Positions 40,193 through 48,058 of a stretch of DNA of 64,000 nt are shown here, one piece after another. The notes beneath the pieces were generated by a model, which saw only the letters and a list, made by a program, of their open reading frames with translations, ran no database searches and was not told where the DNA came from. Origin of the DNA: Blastococcus sp. TF02A-30 (lineage in GTDB: Bacteria > Actinomycetota > Actinomycetes > Mycobacteriales > Geodermatophilaceae); contig NZ_QOHJ01000001.1 of NCBI RefSeq assembly GCF_003319185.1, forward strand, positions 310,001 through 374,000. Direction: 5' to 3'. Position 1 is the first letter of the stretch. Each line of letters starts with the position of its first letter. The position numbers and the translations under genes were made by a program.

Positions 40193-41014
40193 ATGAGCGG
40201 ACGGCTGGACGGCAAGGTCGCCTTCATCACCGGGGCCGCGCGCGGCCAGGGGCGGGCGCACGCGGTGCGACTGGCCCGGGAGGGCGCCGACGTCCTCGCC
40301 CTGGACATCGCCGGGCCGCTGCCCGCGGGCGTCCCCTACGACCCGGCGACGCCGGAGGACCTCGCCGAGACCGCCCGGCTGGTGGAGGGAACCGGCCGGC
40401 GGGTGCTGACCCGCGAGGGCGACGTCCGCGACCTCGAGGGGCTCCAGGCCTTCGTCGCCGAGGGCGTGGCGGCCTTCGGGCGGCTGGACGTCGTCGTCGC
40501 CAACGCCGGCATCTGCATCCCGATGACCTGGGACGAGACGACGCCGCAGGTCTTCCAGGACACGCTGGACATCAACGTCACCGGCGTCTGGAACACGGTG
40601 ATGGCCGCGGCGCCGCACATGGTCGAGGCCGGCAACGGCGGCTCGATCGTGCTGACCAGCTCCTACGCCGGCAAGAAGATGCAGCCGTTCATGATCCACT
40701 ACACGACCAGCAAGCACGCGGTCACCGGCATGACCCGCGCGTTCGCCGCCGAGCTCGGCAGGCACCGCATCCGGGTCAACTCCATCCACCCCGGCGGCGT
40801 GGCCACCCCCATGGGCGGCGGCGACATGATCACCGCGATCGAGCGCACCAACGCCAGCAACCCGAAGCTGGCCGCCATGGGCACGCCCTTCATCGACCCG
40901 GGCTACGCCGAGGCGGACCAGATCGCCGACGCGGTCGCGTTCCTGGCCTCCGACGAGGCGTCGTTCATCACCGCCGAGCACCTGTCGATCGACGGTGGGT
41001 CGCAGTACTTCTGA
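40193..41014 (+). CDS. Mycofactocin-coupled SDR family oxidoreductase
   Basis: A 273-residue short-chain dehydrogenase of the mycofactocin-coupled subgroup, which keeps a non-exchangeable nicotinamide. Markers are KVAFITGAARGQGRAHAVRLAREGADVLALDI (TGxxxGxG), the extended loop PLPAGVPYDPATPEDLAETARLV typical of this subgroup, VANAGI, catalytic SSYAGKK and YTTSKHA, and HPGGVATPM. Start ATG behind GGAGGAGGACGAAC. It is divergent from mftD, and its last 47 bases overlap the end of the oppositely oriented mftR gene. Substrate is probably a small alcohol or terpenoid; unknown here. Confidence 0.92.
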   Translation: MSGRLDGKVAFITGAARGQGRAHAVRLAREGADVLALDIAGPLPAGVPYDPATPEDLAETARLVEGTGRRVLTREGDVRDLEGLQAFVAEGVAAFGRLDVVVANAGICIPMTWDETTPQVFQDTLDINVTGVWNTVMAAAPHMVEAGNGGSIVLTSSYAGKKMQPFMIHYTTSKHAVTGMTRAFAAELGRHRIRVNSIHPGGVATPMGGGDMITAIERTNASNPKLAAMGTPFIDPGYAEADQIADAVAFLASDEASFITAEHLSIDGGSQYF

Positions 41015-41603
41015 GCGCGGGGAAGCCGCCGGCGAGCTCGTCGAAGGCGCGGTGCAGGTGCACCCGCAGGGACGACGGCTCGTCGGCGAGCCACGCCTCG
41101 AAGGCCGCCGTAGCGGCCGCCCGGCTGGTCCCGGCGACGAGGCGGGGGAGCAGCCCGCCGGCGTCGTCCCCGGTGCACCGGGCGACGAACTCGGCCACCA
41201 CCCGGTCGACCTCGGCGTAGCGCAGCTGCGAGTGGGCCTGCAGGGCCGGCTCGGAGAGGATCAGCCGCATCCGCTCGCGCAGCACCGGCAGGTCGTCGGC
41301 GCCGTAGTCGTTGGCCTCGACGTAGGCGTCGCAGATGGTGCGGACCGGGGCCTGTGCCGGGTCGGCGGCCCGCAGCAGCCCGTCCAGCCGGGCGACGTGA
41401 CCGGTGAAGTCGCCCCACACGGCGTCGGCCTTGGTCGCGTAGTGGCGGAAGAAGGTGCGGCGGCTGATGCCGGCGGCCTCGGCCACCTCGTCGGCGGTCA
41501 CGGCGTCGAACCCGCGGCGGGCGAACAGCGCCAGGGCCGCGCGGTCCACCCGGGCGCGGGTCTCCGCGGCCGCCGGCCCCGTCTCCGTCACGCCGCTGAT
41601 CAT
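40968..41603 (-). CDS. mftR: TetR-family mycofactocin regulator MftR
   Basis: A 211-residue TetR-type repressor. The N-terminal HTH reads ARVDRAALALFARRGFDAVTADEVAEAAGISRRTFFRHYATKADAVW. The C-terminal ligand domain has LPVLRERMRLILSEPALQAHS and ends in a polar tail. In mycobacteria MftR represses the mft genes and is released by long-chain acyl-CoA. The ATG at 41603 is preferred because it places the HTH at the usual distance. The gene runs opposite to mftA and shares its upstream region, where a 15-bp palindrome sits 57 bases before this start. Its 3' end overlaps the SDR gene. Confidence 0.93.
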   Translation of the reverse strand: MISGVTETGPAAAETRARVDRAALALFARRGFDAVTADEVAEAAGISRRTFFRHYATKADAVWGDFTGHVARLDGLLRAADPAQAPVRTICDAYVEANDYGADDLPVLRERMRLILSEPALQAHSQLRYAEVDRVVAEFVARCTGDDAGGLLPRLVAGTSRAAATAAFEAWLADEPSSLRVHLHRAFDELAGGFPALRSTATHRRSTGARR

Positions 41604-41659
41604 GCCGGTCGACCGCCCCGGGTGGATGCTGGTCCCGGCCCGGGAACCCTCCTTGCCGG

Positions 41660-41674
41660 TGGCACTGGGTGCCA
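41660..41674. promoter_or_regulatory. Candidate MftR operator between mftR and mftA
   Basis: Palindrome TGGCACTGGGTGCCA, extended by one more pair (G before, C after). It is nearly identical to the site in the mftD/SDR gap. It is 57 bases from the mftR start and 58 from the mftA start, in the right place to repress both. Confidence 0.78.
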
Positions 41675-41732
41675 CTAGCGTGGGCCGCCCGAGGGTGACG
41701 CCGCTCACCCGCTCGATCTCCAGGGAGTGCAG

Positions 41733-41852
41733 ATGCCCGAGACGCAGCAGGACACCCGGCCCGCCGAGACGACCGCCCCCGCCGCCGAGGAGCTGGTGGA
41801 GGAGTCGCTGGTCGAGGAGGTCTCCATCGACGGCATGTGCGGCGTCTACTGA
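41733..41852 (+). CDS. mftA: Mycofactocin precursor peptide MftA
   Basis: A 39-residue precursor, too short for most gene finders. The acidic leader (PAAEELVEESLVEEV) is the recognition part for MftB, and the core ends SIDGMCGVY with the invariant IDGMCGVY tail. MftC decarboxylates and cross-links the final Val-Tyr pair; MftE then releases Gly-AHDP-type dipeptide. The ATG is preceded by CAGGGAG. It is the first gene of mftA-mftB-mftC and ends 7 bases before mftB. Confidence 0.97.
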   Translation: MPETQQDTRPAETTAPAAEELVEESLVEEVSIDGMCGVY

Positions 41853-41859
41853 GCCGACG

Positions 41860-42147
41860 ATGACCGTCCCGGTCGAGGTGGCCTTCGACCCCGGTCTCCC
41901 CTGGCAGCGCGCCCGCTCGGTCGCGCTCCGGCCGGAGCCCTTCGGCGCGCTGGTCTACTCCTTCCGCAACCGGAAGCTGTCCTTCCTCAAGTCGAGGACG
42001 CTCGTCGCCGTCGTCGAGGCGCTGGCCGAGCACCCGTCCGCCGACGCCGCGCTGACCGCGTGCGGCGTGACCGACGCCCAGCGGGGTGCCTACGTGAAGG
42101 CGCTGGCCGACCTCGCCCGTTCCGAGATGATCGAGGTGCGCGCATGA
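41860..42147 (+). CDS. mftB: Mycofactocin peptide chaperone MftB
   Basis: A 95-residue RiPP recognition element (PqqD-like winged helix) that binds the MftA leader and presents the core to MftC. It shows VALRPEPFGALVYSFRNRKLSFLKSRTLVAVVEALAEHPSADAAL, the conserved MftB stretch. The ATG lies 7 bases after the mftA stop, and its stop overlaps the mftC start (ATGA). Confidence 0.95.
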   Translation: MTVPVEVAFDPGLPWQRARSVALRPEPFGALVYSFRNRKLSFLKSRTLVAVVEALAEHPSADAALTACGVTDAQRGAYVKALADLARSEMIEVRA

Positions 42148-43358
42148 CCGCCGTCGTCCCCCAGCGTCCCGTGGGCGGGCGGCTGGTCGACCAGTTCGAG
42201 TACGGCCTGGACGCCCCGATCTGCCTGACCTGGGAGCTCACGTACGCCTGCAACCTGGCGTGCGCGCACTGCCTGTCCTCCTCCGGACGGCGCGACCCGC
42301 GCGAGCTGTCCACCGCCGAGGCCGAGGCGGTCATCGACGAGCTGCAGCGGATGCAGGTCTTCTACGTCAACGTCGGTGGCGGCGAGCCCACGGTCCGGCC
42401 GGACTTCTGGCACCTGCTCGACTACGCCATCGGGCACGACGTCGGCGTCAAGTTCTCCACCAACGGCGTGAAGCTGGACAAGGCGCGGGCCGCGCAGCTG
42501 GCGGCGACCGACTACGTCGACGTGCAGATCTCCCTGGACGGCGCCACCGCCGAGGTCAACGACCGCGTCCGCGGCACCGGCTCCTACGCCACGGCGATCC
42601 GCGCCCTGGAGAACCTGGCCGAGGCCGGGATGAAGGACTTCAAGGTCTCCGTCGTCGTCACCCGCGAGAACGCGGGGCAGCTCGACGAGTTCAAGGCGCT
42701 CACCGACTCCTTCGGCGCCCAGCTGCGGATCACCCGGCTTCGCCCCTCCGGCCGCGGGGCCGACGTCTGGGACCAGCTGCACCCGACGGCGCAGCAGCAG
42801 CGCGAGCTGTACTCGTGGCTGCTGGCCAACGGCGACGGCGTCCTCACCGGCGACTCGTTCTTCCACCTCTCCGCGTTCGGCGAGGCGCTGCCCGGCCTCA
42901 ACCTGTGCGGCGCCGGGCGGGTGGTCTGCCTGATCGACCCGGTCGGCGACGTCTACGCCTGCCCGTTCGCCATCCACGAGAACTTCCTCGCCGGCAACGT
43001 CCGGGACGAGGGCGGCTTCCAGCGGGTGTGGCAGCAGAGCGAGCTGTTCGCCGACCTGCGCAGCCCGCAGACCGGGGGCGCCTGCACGAAGTGCGCGCAC
43101 TTCGACGCCTGCCGGGGCGGCTGCATGGCGGCGAAGTTCTTCACCGGCCTGCCCCTCGACGGGCCCGATCCCGAGTGCGTGCAGGGCTACGGCGAGGCCG
43201 CGCTGGCCGCCCGCGACCTCGACCTGGCGACGCCGCGCAGCTCCGTCGACCACTCGCACACCGGGCCGGTGCGCGGCCAGCCCACGCTGCTCGGTATGCC
43301 GGCGATCCCCGCCAAGCCGTGCAACGAGTCACCGCTGGCGGGAACCGGCCTGGGCTAG
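42144..43358 (+). CDS. mftC: Mycofactocin radical SAM maturase MftC
   Basis: A 404-residue radical SAM/SPASM enzyme that oxidatively decarboxylates the C-terminal Tyr of MftA and forms the Val-Tyr carbon-carbon bond. The SAM cluster motif CNLACAHC is at 36-43, followed by [13 protein letters not shown] and STNGV. The SPASM auxiliary cluster cysteines are in [27 protein letters not shown] and [22 protein letters not shown]. The C-terminus ends KPCNESPL-type, as usual. Its stop shares a CTAG with the stop of the convergent PPOX gene. Confidence 0.97.
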   Translation: MTAVVPQRPVGGRLVDQFEYGLDAPICLTWELTYACNLACAHCLSSSGRRDPRELSTAEAEAVIDELQRMQVFYVNVGGGEPTVRPDFWHLLDYAIGHDVGVKFSTNGVKLDKARAAQLAATDYVDVQISLDGATAEVNDRVRGTGSYATAIRALENLAEAGMKDFKVSVVVTRENAGQLDEFKALTDSFGAQLRITRLRPSGRGADVWDQLHPTAQQQRELYSWLLANGDGVLTGDSFFHLSAFGEALPGLNLCGAGRVVCLIDPVGDVYACPFAIHENFLAGNVRDEGGFQRVWQQSELFADLRSPQTGGACTKCAHFDACRGGCMAAKFFTGLPLDGPDPECVQGYGEAALAARDLDLATPRSSVDHSHTGPVRGQPTLLGMPAIPAKPCNESPLAGTGLG

Positions 43359-43834
43359 AGGTCGACCTTCTCGTTCTTCCCGGCGTCGATGCGCTCACCG
43401 GTGGCCTTGGCCTTCACGAAGCTGAACGCCGTCGCGAGCCGCCCGCCGGGGCTGTCCCAGTACTCCGCGGAATCGCCCTCGACCTTCAGCAGCACGACCT
43501 CCGGGTCCTCGGGGCCGTTCGGGAACCAGGCCTCGACCGCGCCGTTCCACAGCTCCTTCTTCTTCGCGAGGTCTTCGACGACGCGGGCGTGACCGGTCAG
43601 CGAGACCCAGGTGCCGCCGGACCCGATGCCCACGTTGACCTGCGGCGACGCGGTGATGTGCGCCACCGGGGAGGAGCTGCGCTCGGCGAAGAACCACAGG
43701 TCGCCGTCGAACTCGACCTCCTGCAGCGTCATCGGGCGGCTGGTCAGCTTCCCCCCGGGCATGACGGTGGTGAGGAAGCCGAAGCGCTCCCCCTTGATCA
43801 GCTCGGCGACCTTGCGGGTGTCCTCTGCGCTCAT
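43355..43834 (-). CDS. PPOX-class flavin-binding protein (general stress protein 26-like)
   Basis: A 159-residue pyridoxamine-5'-phosphate-oxidase-fold protein: [52 protein letters not shown] then [43 protein letters not shown]. This pattern matches the Pyridox_oxase_2/GSP26 group, which binds FMN, FAD or F420; the exact cofactor is unknown. It sits inside the mycofactocin region between mftC and mftE but on the other strand, so a role in that pathway is only a possibility. Confidence 0.87.
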   Translation of the reverse strand: MSAEDTRKVAELIKGERFGFLTTVMPGGKLTSRPMTLQEVEFDGDLWFFAERSSSPVAHITASPQVNVGIGSGGTWVSLTGHARVVEDLAKKKELWNGAVEAWFPNGPEDPEVVLLKVEGDSAEYWDSPGGRLATAFSFVKAKATGERIDAGKNEKVDL

Positions 43835-43871
43835 GCGACGCACGTGCCCACGCCGGGTGGCCGCGACACCC

Positions 43872-44248
43872 TCACACCGCGTCGAGGTAGCGCCAGGCGC
43901 CGTCCTCGCGCAGGAACCGGCTGAGCTCGTGCTGGTCGCCCGAGCGGCCGCCGGCGGCCCAGTGCGCGCGGAACTCCACGGTGCCCTCGGTGGTGAGCAT
44001 GCCGCCGCCGGTCGTGGCCAGGACCTCCAGCCCGGTCCAGCGCAGGTCCGGGTCCAGCGCGAGGGAGGACGGCCGGGTCCTGGAGTGCAGGTGGCCAGCA
44101 GGTACGCCGCGTCGCCGACGGCGAAGGCGCTGTACCGCGAGCGCATCAGCTGCTCGGCCGTCGCCGCGGCCGCGGTGCCCTCGTGCAGCCGGCCGCAGCA
44201 GTCGGCGTAGGTCGGGCCGGTGCCGCACGGGCAGGGACGGGGTGCCAT
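43872..44248 (-). pseudogene. YchJ (UPF0225, SEC-C) protein with a one-base frameshift
   Basis: The gene begins ATG at 44248 with the zinc-binding SEC-C motif [19 protein letters not shown], then the conserved [24 protein letters not shown]. At about 44097 the frame is lost: the next conserved block, [45 protein letters not shown] to the end at 43872, is in another frame. Restoring one G (TGC to TGGC) rebuilds the family's expected T-W-H-S. No slippery heptamer is present, so programmed shifting is unlikely. Either a recent mutation or a sequencing error. Confidence 0.8.
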
Positions 44249-44281
44249 GGGGCCAGTCTGCCGTCGTGCGAGGCTGCGCCG

Positions 44282-44977
44282 GTGACGTCCCTCGGGAGCA
44301 CCACCTGGCCGGAGATCCCCGAGCGGCCGCTGCTCGTCGTCCCGCTCGGCGCGGTCGAGCAGCACGGGCCGCACCTGCCGCTGGCGACCGACACCGCGCA
44401 GGCCGAGGCGGTGGCCCGCGCCGCGCTGCCCGACCTGGGCCGGGCGTTGCTCGCCCCGGCGCTGGCCTACGGGGCGAGCGGCGAGCACGAGGGGTTCTCC
44501 GGGACGGTGTCGCTCGGCACCGCGGCGCTGACGGCGGTGCTCGTCGAGTACGGGCGCTCGGCCTGCCGGTGGGCGGGGCGGCTGCTGGTGGTCAACGGGC
44601 ACGGGGGCAACTACGACGCCCTGCGCGCGGCGGTGCCCCAGCTGCGGCAGGAGGGGCGGGACGTCGCCTGGTTCCCGCTCGCCGTGCCGGGAGCGGATGC
44701 GCACGCGGGGCGCACCGAGACGTCGCTGATGTTGCACGTGGAACCGGCTGGGGTGCACGAGGACCGGGCGGAGGCGGGGGAGACGGCGCCGCTCCGCGAG
44801 ATCCTGCCGCGGATGCGGGCCGAGGGCGTGCGGGCGGTCAGCCCGAACGGCGTGCTCGGCGATCCGGCCGGCGCCTCGGCCGCGGAGGGTGCGCGGCTGG
44901 TGGCCGAGCTGGCCGGCCGGCTGGCCGGAGCGGTGCGGGAGTGGCGGGTGGACCCCGCCGGGCGGCTCGTCGGCTGA
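44282..44977 (+). CDS. mftE: Mycofactocin peptidase MftE (creatininase family)
   Basis: A 231-residue metal-dependent amidohydrolase of the creatininase family that cuts the modified C-terminal dipeptide from MftA. Metal ligands are visible in [21 protein letters not shown] (Glu, His, Asp), [13 protein letters not shown] and [14 protein letters not shown]. It opens with LGSTTWPEI, the usual MftE start. Length is normal. GTG start at 44282. It is separated from mftC by two reverse-strand genes, so it needs its own promoter. Confidence 0.94.
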   Translation: MTSLGSTTWPEIPERPLLVVPLGAVEQHGPHLPLATDTAQAEAVARAALPDLGRALLAPALAYGASGEHEGFSGTVSLGTAALTAVLVEYGRSACRWAGRLLVVNGHGGNYDALRAAVPQLRQEGRDVAWFPLAVPGADAHAGRTETSLMLHVEPAGVHEDRAEAGETAPLREILPRMRAEGVRAVSPNGVLGDPAGASAAEGARLVAELAGRLAGAVREWRVDPAGRLVG

Positions 44978-44999
44978 GCGCCCGGCGGGGTCCGGTGGA

Positions 45000-45998
45000 T
45001 CAGCCGCCGAGGGCGTCGGCGAACAGCGGGACGGTGTTCTCCAGGGCGTAGCGGATGCCCGGCGCCGTGCCGATCGAGAAGGCGTTGGCCAGGGTGGTGT
45101 CCTCCAGCACGACGGCGCGGCCCTCGGCCACGGACGGCAGCGCCTGCCACAGCGGGTTGCCGGTGAACTCCGAGGCCTCGACGAAGATCGGGAAGGCGAC
45201 GGTCAGGTCGGCGTCGAGCAGGTTGACGTTCTCCTGGCTGATCGGCACGAAGAAGCTCTCCGTGGCCTGGTCCTGGATGGCCGGCTTGTTCGTGAAGCCG
45301 AGCTGCTCCATGAAGTCGACCCGGGCGTCGCCCCGGACGTAGGCGCCGAAGCCGTCGGAGGTGAAGGCCGCGACGACGACCTCCTTCCCCGCGAACTCGG
45401 GGTGCTCCGCGGCGGCGTCCTCGAACGCCTGCTGCACGTCGGCGGCGACGTCCTCGGCCTCGTCGGTGCGGCCCAGCGCCTGGCCGACCAGCTCGAGCTG
45501 CTGGTCCCAGGTCGTCTGGTACGGGTCGACGCCCTCGGGCATGCCGACGGTGGGGGCGATCTCGCTGAGCAGGTCGTAGCGCTCCTGCGTGCCGTCGGAC
45601 TTGGTGTCGAGGATCAGGTCGGGCTCCAGGGCGGCGATCGCCTCGAAGCTCGGCTCCATCGTCTCGATGATCTCCGGCGCCTCGTCGTAGCGGCCCTCCG
45701 ACCACGGCCCGACGCCTTCGCCGCCGAAGGCCAGCCAGTCGCTGGCCCCGACCGGCTGCACGCCGAGGGCCAGCGCGGTCTCGGCGTCGCCCCAGCCGAG
45801 CGCCACCACGCGGGTCGGCTCCTCCTCGATGGTCACGTCGCCGAACTGGGTCGAGACGGTCACCGGGAAGGCGTCGGACGACGACGCCGACCCGCCCCCA
45901 CCCTGCGACTCCGGCTCGTCGTCGGAGCCGCAGCCCGACACGAGGAGGGCGGTGGCGGCCAGGACGGCGGCACCGCGGACGGCGATACGGGCGGGCAT
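45000..45998 (-). CDS. Iron-siderophore ABC transporter substrate-binding lipoprotein
   Basis: A 332-residue FecB/FepB-type binding protein. The signal peptide ends in the lipobox LLVSGC (Cys near 23), followed by a Gly/Ser linker. The fold is shown by [45 protein letters not shown] and the C-terminal [17 protein letters not shown]. It captures a ferric siderophore outside the membrane. An IdeR-type iron box lies 22 bases before the start. No permease or ATPase partner is in the window, so the importer components must be elsewhere. ATG behind GAGGAGAACC. Confidence 0.92.
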   Translation of the reverse strand: MPARIAVRGAAVLAATALLVSGCGSDDEPESQGGGGSASSSDAFPVTVSTQFGDVTIEEEPTRVVALGWGDAETALALGVQPVGASDWLAFGGEGVGPWSEGRYDEAPEIIETMEPSFEAIAALEPDLILDTKSDGTQERYDLLSEIAPTVGMPEGVDPYQTTWDQQLELVGQALGRTDEAEDVAADVQQAFEDAAAEHPEFAGKEVVVAAFTSDGFGAYVRGDARVDFMEQLGFTNKPAIQDQATESFFVPISQENVNLLDADLTVAFPIFVEASEFTGNPLWQALPSVAEGRAVVLEDTTLANAFSIGTAPGIRYALENTVPLFADALGG

Positions 45999-46020
45999 GC
46001 GGTTCTCCTCCGGGAACGAC

Positions 46021-46039
46021 TCAGGTAAGGCGAACCTAA
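46021..46039. promoter_or_regulatory. IdeR/DmdR iron box
   Basis: TCAGGTAAGGCGAACCTAA matches the 19-bp iron-box consensus TTAGGTTAGGCTAACCTAA at 16 positions and keeps the dyad. It overlaps the expected promoter of the siderophore-binding lipoprotein, predicting repression by an IdeR/DmdR regulator when iron is plentiful. Confidence 0.85.
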
Positions 46040-46108
46040 GCACACGTCGATCACGGGGAGGTCACCGCCGGTCCCGCGGCCTCCCGGCGCCCGGGAGATG
46101 ATCGCGGT

Positions 46109-46657
46109 GTGACCGCAGCGGATCTCGAGGGCTGGCTCGTCGTCGTCGACCTCCAGAACGTGTTCGGCGACGAGGGCTCGCCGTGGACCGCGCCGCGCTT
46201 CGAGGAGGCCCGCGCCCGGGTCCGGCGGCTCGTGGCGGCCTACGGCGACCGCGTCGTCTGGACCCGCTTCGTCGCGCCGGCCGAGCCGGTCGGGGCCTGG
46301 AAGGAGTACTACGAGCAGTACGACTTCGCGCTCCAGCCGCCGGACTCCCCGCTCTACCAGCTGGTCGAGGACCCGGGCGACGCGCCGGTCGTCGACGCCA
46401 CGACGTTCGGCAAGTGGGTGCCGGAGCTGATCGACGTCGTGGGCCAGGGGCCGCTCACCGTCGTCGGCGTGGCCACCGACTGCTGCGTGCTGTCCACCGT
46501 GCTGCCGGCCGCCGACGCCGGGGTGCCGGTGCGCGTGGTCGGCGACGCGTGCGCCGGGTCCTGCGACGAGGACCACGAACGCGCGCTGCGGATCATGGGC
46601 CTGTACGCCCCGCTGGTGGAGATCACCTCCACCGACGAGGTGCTGGCCGGCCGATGA
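46109..46657 (+). CDS. Isochorismatase-family cysteine hydrolase
   Basis: A 182-residue cysteine hydrolase. The catalytic triad is visible as Asp in WLVVVDLQNVF, Lys in TFGKWVPEL and Cys in GVATDCCVLSTVLPAADAG. Members hydrolyse isochorismate, nicotinamide or N-carbamoyl amides, and the substrate cannot be read from sequence. Its stop overlaps the start of mftF (ATGA), so it is translationally coupled to a mycofactocin gene. The iron box upstream faces the other way but lies within its promoter gap. Confidence 0.88.
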   Translation: MTAADLEGWLVVVDLQNVFGDEGSPWTAPRFEEARARVRRLVAAYGDRVVWTRFVAPAEPVGAWKEYYEQYDFALQPPDSPLYQLVEDPGDAPVVDATTFGKWVPELIDVVGQGPLTVVGVATDCCVLSTVLPAADAGVPVRVVGDACAGSCDEDHERALRIMGLYAPLVEITSTDEVLAGR

Positions 46658-48042
46658 GCCCGTCGGGCCGGCTGCCCGACGGGTTCGCCGTCCGGCTCGA
46701 CCCGGCGGTCCGCCGGCGGGACGGCGGTGCGGTGCTGCTCGGCGGCTCCCCCCTGCGGCAGCTCCGGCTGTCGCCCCGCGCCCGAGCGCTGCTGGCCGGG
46801 GACCGGCTGGTTGTCCGGGACGACGTCACCGCCGCGCTGGCCGCCCGGCTGCTCGACGGGGGGCTGGCGCACCCCGACCTGGCGCCGGTCCCGGTCGACG
46901 GCGTCACCGTCGTCGTCCCGGTCAAGGACCGCCAGGCGGAGCTGGCCCGGCTGCTGGCCGCCCTGCGCGCGGACCCGGCGACGGCGGAGCTGCCCGTCGT
47001 CGTGGTCGACGACGGCTCGGCGGTGCCGGTGACCGCCGACGGCGCCACGGTCCTGCGGCTGGCCGCGAACCGGGGCCCGGCCGCCGCCCGCAACGCCGGG
47101 CTGCGCGCGGCGACCACCCCCTTCGTCGCCTTCCTCGACAGCGACTGCGTCCCCCGGCCGGGGTGGCTGGGCCGCCTGCTGGCGCACCTGGCCGACCCTC
47201 GGCTGGCGGCCGTCGCCCCGCGGATCACCGCGCTGCCCGGCCGCGGCTGGGCGGCGCCGTACGAGGCGGCGGTGAGCGCGCTCGACATGGGCCCGCGCCC
47301 GGCGCCGGTGCGGCCGCTGTCCGCGGTCGCGTACGTGCCCAGCGCCGCGCTCCTGGTCCGGCGCGCGGCGCTCGGCGACGGTTTCGACGAGTCGATGCGG
47401 GTGGCCGAGGACGTCGACCTGGTCTGGCGGCTGACCGCTGCCGGGCAGCGGGTGCGCTACGACCCGGCGGCGGAGGTCGCGCACGAGCACCCCGGGACGA
47501 CGGCGGGGTGGCTGCGCCGCCGCGCCTTCTACGGCACCGGCGCCGCGCTGCTCGCCGCCCGCCACGGCAGCGCCGTCTCCCCGCTGGTGATCGCGCCGGA
47601 GACGGCGGCGACCTGGGCGCTGGCGCTCGCCGGCGGGAGATGGGGCCGGCTCGCGGCGGCCGCCTGGCTGGCCCGGACGTCGGTCCGCCTCGCCGCCCGG
47701 CTGGCCGGCCCGGACGAGCCGCCGCCGGTCGGGCTCACCGCGGGGCTGGTCGTCCGGGGCGCGGGGGCCGCGGGCGCCGCGCTGGCGCGCTCGGTCACCC
47801 GGCACCACTGGCCGCTCGCCGTCGTCGCAGCGCTGGTCTCGCGGCGGGGCCGGCGGGTCGTCGTCGCGGTGGCGGTCGCCGACGGGCTGCTGGCGTGGCG
47901 GCCGCACCGCGGGCGGGTGGGACCGGTCCGTTTCACCGTCGCCCGGCGGCTGGAGGACCTCGCCTACGGGGCGGGGCTGTGGGCCGGGGCGGTGCGGGCC
48001 CGCGACCCGCGGGCGCTGCTGCCGGCGCGCCCGCCGCGGTGA
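46654..48042 (+). CDS. mftF: Mycofactocin glycosyltransferase MftF
   Basis: A 462-residue GT2-type glycosyltransferase that adds beta-1,4-glucose units to pre-mycofactocin. The N-terminal 85 residues form the MftF-specific head (LPDGFAVRLDPAVRRRDGGAVLLGGSPLRQLRLSP). The GT-A domain has VTVVVPVKDRQAELARLLAAL, VVVVDDGSA, NRGPAAARNAGLRAA, the metal-binding FLDSDCVP, and MRVAEDVDLVWRL (ED near 255). The C-terminus has weakly hydrophobic helices. It follows the cysteine hydrolase with an ATGA overlap. Confidence 0.94.
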   Translation: MSPSGRLPDGFAVRLDPAVRRRDGGAVLLGGSPLRQLRLSPRARALLAGDRLVVRDDVTAALAARLLDGGLAHPDLAPVPVDGVTVVVPVKDRQAELARLLAALRADPATAELPVVVVDDGSAVPVTADGATVLRLAANRGPAAARNAGLRAATTPFVAFLDSDCVPRPGWLGRLLAHLADPRLAAVAPRITALPGRGWAAPYEAAVSALDMGPRPAPVRPLSAVAYVPSAALLVRRAALGDGFDESMRVAEDVDLVWRLTAAGQRVRYDPAAEVAHEHPGTTAGWLRRRAFYGTGAALLAARHGSAVSPLVIAPETAATWALALAGGRWGRLAAAAWLARTSVRLAARLAGPDEPPPVGLTAGLVVRGAGAAGAALARSVTRHHWPLAVVAALVSRRGRRVVVAVAVADGLLAWRPHRGRVGPVRFTVARRLEDLAYGAGLWAGAVRARDPRALLPARPPR

Positions 48043-48058
48043 CGCGCCGACGGGCGGA

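Noticed and set aside
44090-44100. Programmed frameshift in ychJ
   Set aside because: No slippery heptamer or downstream structure; the family elsewhere is encoded in one frame.
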